Shown here in pieces: positions 6,894-10,949 of a stretch of DNA of 10,949 nt (its first letter is position 1; the number at the start of each line of letters is the position of its first letter). The notes under the pieces were generated by a model, which did no database searches, had not been told where the DNA came from, and saw only the letters and a program-made list of their open reading frames with translations. Both the position numbers and the translations under genes were made by a program. The DNA is taken from the NCBI GenBank assembly GCA_947306845.1, contig CAMZHP010000086.1, positions 1 through 10,949 of the forward strand, in the 5' to 3' direction. The DNA comes from an uncultured Prevotellaceae bacterium. GTDB lineage: Bacteria; Bacteroidota; Bacteroidia; Bacteroidales; Bacteroidaceae.

Positions 6894-9449
6894 ATGACCA
6901 AGAATACTCAATTATGGCTTACCTTTTTTCTCCTCTTCCTGGCAACGACTGTCAGAGCCCAGCTCACAGGCGTAGTCATTGACCGTGAGACGGGCGACAC
7001 CATACCCAGGGCAAGCCTGATCTATAAGGGTCATCATGTGTCGGTGGCAGGCGATGAAGACGGGCGGTTCAGCATCCCCCGGCATCAGGGATGGACACTC
7101 ACGGTGAAGGCTGTAGGCTACAAGAACGAGACCATCGGCATCAACGCATCGACTCCCGACGAACTGGTGGTGAGGTTGCGCCCCGACACCAAGAAGCTCG
7201 ATGAGGTGGTGGTGAAATCGAAGCGCAAGAGCAAGTACAGCAGGAAAAACAACCCTGCCGTGGAACTGATGAAGAGGGTTGTGGAGGCCAAAAAGCGCAC
7301 CGACCTGGAGAACCACGATTTCTTCAGTTTTGACAAATATCAGAAAATCACTCTGGCTGTGAACGATGTGACTCCTACAGATCTGGAGGCGGTTCAGAAG
7401 AAAAACCAGCAGTGGATGGTGGACCAGGTGGAGATGTGCCCGCTCAACAACAAGCTCATCCTGCCTCTGTCGGTGGACGAGACCGTCTCAAAGCATATCT
7501 ATCGCAAGACTCCCAAGTCATCAAAAGACATAGTAACAGGACAGCGGAGCAAGGGTGTCAACCAACTCATAGAGACGGGCAACATCCTCAACACCATGCT
7601 GAAGGATGCGTTCACCGATGTCGATATCTACGATGACCAGATACGTCTGCTCCAATACCCGTTCACCAGTCCTATTGGAAAGGATGCCGTAGCCTTCTAC
7701 CGCTTCTACATCGAAGACACGGTCTATGTAGGGCGCGACCTATGCTATCACCTTCAGTTCACCCCCAACAACCAGCAAGACTTCGGGTTCAGGGGTGAGC
7801 TGTTCATTCTCGCCGACTCCTCTCTCCATGTGAAAAAGTGCAGCCTGACCATACCGAGAAAGAGCGATGTCAACTTCGTGGAAAACATGCGCATCGAGCA
7901 GGAATACAACCAGCTCGACAACGGCGAGTGGGTGCTCACCATCGACAACATGATTGTAGAGATGGCCCTGACACAGTTTCTGAGCAAGGCGGTGGTGATA
8001 CGCTCCACCTACCTGCACGACTATTCGTTTGATGAGATACCCAAAAAGATGTTCAAGGGGGGCGCGAAAACGATGGTGGATCCCTCAGCGAGGATGCGTG
8101 ATGATAAGTTCTGGGGCGACTCACGCCAGGTGGAGCTGACCAAGAGCGAGTCGTCGATGGATGACTTCATCAACAACATGACAAAAATCAAAGGTTTCAA
8201 ATATATCCTTTTCGGCGCCAAGGCTCTTATCGAAAACCACGTGGAAATCGGTGGTGGCCCAGGCAAGAAGAGCAAATTCGACATCGGCCCCATCAACACC
8301 ATCGTGTCGAACAACTTCGTCGATGGCCTGCGCTTCCGTGCGAGCGGACAGACGACAGCAGCGCTCCATCCACACCTCTTCTGGAAAGGCTACTATGCCT
8401 ATGGCAAGAACACCAAGCGGCATTATTACAGCACTTTATTCACCTACTCCTTCAACAAGAAGAACTATCTCCCGGCAGAGTTTCCCATCCGCACCCTGTC
8501 GTTCCTCAGTGCCTATGACGTGATGTCGCCATCGGACAAGTTCCTATATACCGACAAGGATAATGTGTTCACCGCCTTCAGGTGGAAGAAGGTGGACCAG
8601 ATGTATTTCTACCGCCGGCAGGAACTGAAGTTTGATTGGGAAACAGAAGGCGGTCTGCGCACCATTTTCAGTGCCAAGAGGGAGAGCAATGAACCCACGG
8701 GTGAGCTCGCCTTCAACCGTGTGTCGGATGGCGCCCCGGTGAACAAGTTGCGCACCAGCGAGCTGACCGCGAGCATCATCTACTGCCCAGGCCGCACGTA
8801 TGTCAACACCAAGAATCACCGGCTTCCCATCAATTTTGACGCGCCAGAGTTCTCCGTCACCCACACCATGGGATTCGATGGTTTCCTGGGCGGGCAATAC
8901 CGATACAACTTCACTGAACTGGGCCTTTACAAGCGTTTCTGGCTGAAGAGCTGGGGCCGTCTAGACTGGAGGATGAAAGCTGGCGCACAATGGAACAGGG
9001 TGCCGTTCCCCCTGCTCATCATGCCGCCGTCCAACCTCTCGTACATCATCGAGGAAGGCACCTTCGCACTGATGGGCAACATGGAGTTCCTCAACGACCG
9101 CTATGCCACTCTCGACCTCAACTGGGACATCAACGGCAAGCTGTTCAACCGCATACCTTTCCTGCAGAAACTGAAATGGAGGGAGGTGATAGGCATCAAA
9201 GGCATGATCGGAAAGCTGACAGACAAGAACAACCCACGTCTGGCTGCTAACGCCAACTCAGATTTCCTCTTCACCCTTCCGGAAGACACGCATCTGATGA
9301 ACGGCATTGAGCCTTATTGGGAATTTCACGTCGGCATCCACAACATCCTCAAGTTCTTTGAAGTGGACTATGTGCGCCGACTGAGCTACACAGGCAACAA
9401 AGGAGCCGTGCTCCATGGCGTGCGTGTCGGCTTCGAGTTCTCATTCTGA
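6894..9449 (+). CDS. Outer-membrane protein with carboxypeptidase regulatory-like domain and DUF5686 (paralog 2)
   Basis: 851 residues with the same architecture as the preceding gene: signal peptide (1-22, cleavage VRA|Q), CarboxypepD_reg-like domain (about 24-100), NPAVELM block, a long central part and a C-terminal barrel ending in GVRVGFEFSF. In a hand alignment of residues 238-332 with residues 244-338 of paralog 1, 68 of 95 positions are identical; the signal peptides and parts of the N-terminal domain are more divergent. The two genes therefore arose by duplication long enough ago to have diverged, but clearly from one another's lineage. The 15-base gap and the absence of a promoter box between them point to one transcript. 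Base composition stays near 52% GC to the end, unlike paralog 1. Molecular function is unknown; the outer-membrane location is inferred from the signal peptide and the C-terminal aromatic strand. Confidence 0.88.
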   Translation: MTKNTQLWLTFFLLFLATTVRAQLTGVVIDRETGDTIPRASLIYKGHHVSVAGDEDGRFSIPRHQGWTLTVKAVGYKNETIGINASTPDELVVRLRPDTKKLDEVVVKSKRKSKYSRKNNPAVELMKRVVEAKKRTDLENHDFFSFDKYQKITLAVNDVTPTDLEAVQKKNQQWMVDQVEMCPLNNKLILPLSVDETVSKHIYRKTPKSSKDIVTGQRSKGVNQLIETGNILNTMLKDAFTDVDIYDDQIRLLQYPFTSPIGKDAVAFYRFYIEDTVYVGRDLCYHLQFTPNNQQDFGFRGELFILADSSLHVKKCSLTIPRKSDVNFVENMRIEQEYNQLDNGEWVLTIDNMIVEMALTQFLSKAVVIRSTYLHDYSFDEIPKKMFKGGAKTMVDPSARMRDDKFWGDSRQVELTKSESSMDDFINNMTKIKGFKYILFGAKALIENHVEIGGGPGKKSKFDIGPINTIVSNNFVDGLRFRASGQTTAALHPHLFWKGYYAYGKNTKRHYYSTLFTYSFNKKNYLPAEFPIRTLSFLSAYDVMSPSDKFLYTDKDNVFTAFRWKKVDQMYFYRRQELKFDWETEGGLRTIFSAKRESNEPTGELAFNRVSDGAPVNKLRTSELTASIIYCPGRTYVNTKNHRLPINFDAPEFSVTHTMGFDGFLGGQYRYNFTELGLYKRFWLKSWGRLDWRMKAGAQWNRVPFPLLIMPPSNLSYIIEEGTFALMGNMEFLNDRYATLDLNWDINGKLFNRIPFLQKLKWREVIGIKGMIGKLTDKNNPRLAANANSDFLFTLPEDTHLMNGIEPYWEFHVGIHNILKFFEVDYVRRLSYTGNKGAVLHGVRVGFEFSF

Positions 9450-9503
9450 CCCATCCGGCTTGTCCGGCTCGTGTGACAAATACTCTTTACAATATATACA
9501 CCT

Positions 9504-9989
9504 ATGAGAAAAATCAGAAATCCCTGGTTGCATAAGGAAGGCTACAAATGCTTTGGCTGTGCGCCCGACAACCCTATCGGACTGCACATGGAGTTTTTTG
9601 AGGAAGGCGACAACATCCTTTGCTTCTGGCGCCCACAGGATCATTTTGAGGGATGGGTGGGTGTGCTCCACGGCGGTATCATCAGTACGTTGATTGATGA
9701 GACAGCCGGATGGGTGGTGACCCGCAAGTTGCAGGCAGCCGGCGTGACCTCAAAGCTGGAAGTCACCTTTCGCAAGCCCATCACCAGCAATGAGGTGCAG
9801 GTGACCGTCAAGGCTCATCTGTCGGAGCAGCGGCGCAACATGGCCTTCATCGATGTGGTGGTGGAAAACGCGCACAGTGAGGTGTGCGCCGAAGGGCGTG
9901 CCATCTATTCTGTGATGTCGGCCGAGAAGTCTGAGGAGATGGGCTTCATCCCCTGCGACGTGGAAGGCGACAACCTCCTACCCTTCTGA
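9504..9989 (+). CDS. PaaI-family hotdog thioesterase
   Basis: 161 residues, a single hotdog-fold domain. Near the N-terminus, CFGCAPDNPIGLHMEF (16-31) is typical of the PaaI/THEM4-like branch. LHGGIISTLIDE (55-66) carries the HGG motif (56-58) and the acidic residues D65/E66 expected to activate water for acyl-CoA thioester hydrolysis. There is no signal peptide, so it is cytoplasmic. The acyl-CoA substrate cannot be told from sequence. The ATG at 9504 is the only plausible start that keeps the N-terminal motif. It lies 54 bases after the DUF5686 gene with no convincing promoter box between, so it may be co-transcribed or have a promoter I cannot recognise. A housekeeping clean-up role for stalled acyl-CoA species is possible. 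Confidence 0.88.
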   Translation: MRKIRNPWLHKEGYKCFGCAPDNPIGLHMEFFEEGDNILCFWRPQDHFEGWVGVLHGGIISTLIDETAGWVVTRKLQAAGVTSKLEVTFRKPITSNEVQVTVKAHLSEQRRNMAFIDVVVENAHSEVCAEGRAIYSVMSAEKSEEMGFIPCDVEGDNLLPF

Positions 9990-10044
9990 GCTTCCAAACT
10001 GTTACCAATACAAAAAAGACATCAACCTAGAATAATACTGTGAT

Positions 10045-10949
10045 ATGAGTACTTTGACTACGGCGATAGTAATCGTCTTTATTGTGGGCTATCTATGCAT
10101 AGCCTTAGAGAGTATAACAAAGGTCAACAAGGCAGCCATTGCCTTGCTAATGTGTGTGGGATGCTGGACACTGCTGATGTTGGCCCCGGGAGCCTATTAC
10201 CCTGACGTGCCCGCAGCAGATGTGGTGCACAAGGTTGCAGAGGTGATAGAACATCATCTGGGCGATGCCGGCGGGACGCTCTTCTTCCTGATGGGTGCCA
10301 TGACCATCGTAGAGATTGTGGATTCCAATGGCGGCTTCAATTTCGTGCGCGATGCCATCAAGACACGCTCGAAGCGGAAACTGATGTGGCGCATGGCTTT
10401 CATGACCTTCTTCCTCTCAGCCATCCTCGACAATCTCACCACATCAATCGTGATGATCATGGTACTCCGCAAACTGGTGCAGGAGCGAAAGGAAAGGCTG
10501 ATCTACGCCGCCATGGTGATTATCGCAGCCAACTCTGGTGGCGCTTTCTCACCCATCGGCGACGTGACGACCATCATGCTGTGGATCAAGGGCGTCATCA
10601 CCACTCAGGGAGTGCTCAGCGAGATTTTCATCCCTTCGCTCGTTTCCATGCTCGTGCCTGCATTCATCCTGCAATATTCACTCAAGGGGAAGTTCGACAA
10701 GTCGCAGAACCTGCCTGCCGCCGAGGTGAGCAGTTTCACCAAATCGCAGCGCAACATCATTTTCTGGCTGGGTGTCGGCGGACTGGTGTTTGTGCCCATC
10801 TTCAAGACCCTGACTCACCTGCCCCCGTTCATGGGCATTCTTCTGGTGCTGGGCGTACTTTGGACCACTACGGAGATTTTCCATTACAACACCGATGAGG
10901 ACGACACCATGGCGAAGCGTGTGAGCGACCTGCTCTCGCGCATCGACCT
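10045..10949 (+). CDS. nhaD: NhaD-type Na+/H+ antiporter (5' part, continues beyond window)
   Basis: I translated this frame by hand: 301 complete codons from ATG at 10045, open to the window edge, about two thirds of a typical NhaD of 450-480 residues. The N-terminus has the ALESITKVNKAAIAL pattern (20-34), followed by LDNLTTS (128-134) and NSGGAFSPIGDVTTIMLW (163-180), the conserved helix-break motifs of NhaD in the ArsB/NhaD (ion transporter) superfamily. Repeated hydrophobic segments place it in the inner membrane, where it would export Na+ in exchange for protons and so support pH and salt balance. It starts 55 bases after the thioesterase stop (9990-10044); that gap shows no TAnnTTTG box, terminator hairpin or Shine-Dalgarno. 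The family call is confident; the ion specificity comes from the family. Confidence 0.9.
   Translation, partial: MSTLTTAIVIVFIVGYLCIALESITKVNKAAIALLMCVGCWTLLMLAPGAYYPDVPAADVVHKVAEVIEHHLGDAGGTLFFLMGAMTIVEIVDSNGGFNFVRDAIKTRSKRKLMWRMAFMTFFLSAILDNLTTSIVMIMVLRKLVQERKERLIYAAMVIIAANSGGAFSPIGDVTTIMLWIKGVITTQGVLSEIFIPSLVSMLVPAFILQYSLKGKFDKSQNLPAAEVSSFTKSQRNIIFWLGVGGLVFVPIFKTLTHLPPFMGILLVLGVLWTTTEIFHYNTDEDDTMAKRVSDLLSRID

Noticed and set aside
9456..9472. Possible terminator hairpin after the second DUF5686 gene (tccggcttgtccggctc)
   Set aside because: The stem would be only four base pairs (CCGG/CCGG) with no T-run after it; it is better described as a short direct repeat.
9481..9503. Possible promoter in front of the thioesterase gene
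   Set aside because: The AT-rich tact-cttt-acaat stretch does not match TAnnTTTG, and no -33 element is visible, so I do not call it.

Overview
The window comes from a Bacteroidota genome, most likely Bacteroidales of the Bacteroides/Prevotella type. The reasons are the TAnnTTTG-type promoter boxes, the lack of clear Shine-Dalgarno sequences, signal peptides that end in A|Q, and family-restricted genes: Bacteroidota-type Wzi, paired CarboxypepD_reg-DUF5686 proteins and an inositol-lipid cluster. Coding DNA is mostly about 52-58% GC. I see no rRNA, tRNA, CRISPR array or insertion sequence.

Left half, minus strand (4182 down to 22). A compact five-gene, probably co-transcribed unit runs right to left: a PgpA-type lipid phosphate phosphatase, a GtrA-like four-helix membrane protein, a CDP-alcohol phosphatidyltransferase, a PAP2/AUR1-like membrane phosphotransferase, and a Wzi-type outer-membrane capsule assembly protein. 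The first four match in family and order the inositol-lipid locus described in Bacteroides thetaiotaomicron (BT_1525 to BT_1522, from memory). The proposed logic is: CDP-diacylglycerol plus inositol phosphate gives phosphatidylinositol phosphate (CDP-alcohol enzyme); dephosphorylation gives phosphatidylinositol (PgpA-type enzyme); and the head group moves to dihydroceramide to give phosphoinositol dihydroceramide (AUR1-like enzyme). The myo-inositol-phosphate synthase that heads the B. theta cluster is not next to it here.

Centre. A 139-base divergent intergenic region (4166-4304) carries a recognisable promoter on each strand.

Right half, plus strand. Two tandem paralogous outer-membrane proteins of about 850 residues (CarboxypepD_reg plus DUF5686) are separated by 15 bases. 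They are followed by a small PaaI-type hotdog thioesterase and by the 5' part of an NhaD Na+/H+ antiporter that runs off the window at 10949. This last gene has no stop codon inside the window.

The most notable observations are the inositol-lipid cluster linked to a capsule protein and lacking an adjacent synthase, and a 16-base imperfect tandem duplication at the junction of its two lipid-transferase genes. That duplication supplies the stop of one gene and the start of the next; losing one copy would fuse them in frame. A base-composition break at the 3' end of the first DUF5686 gene also deserves a look.
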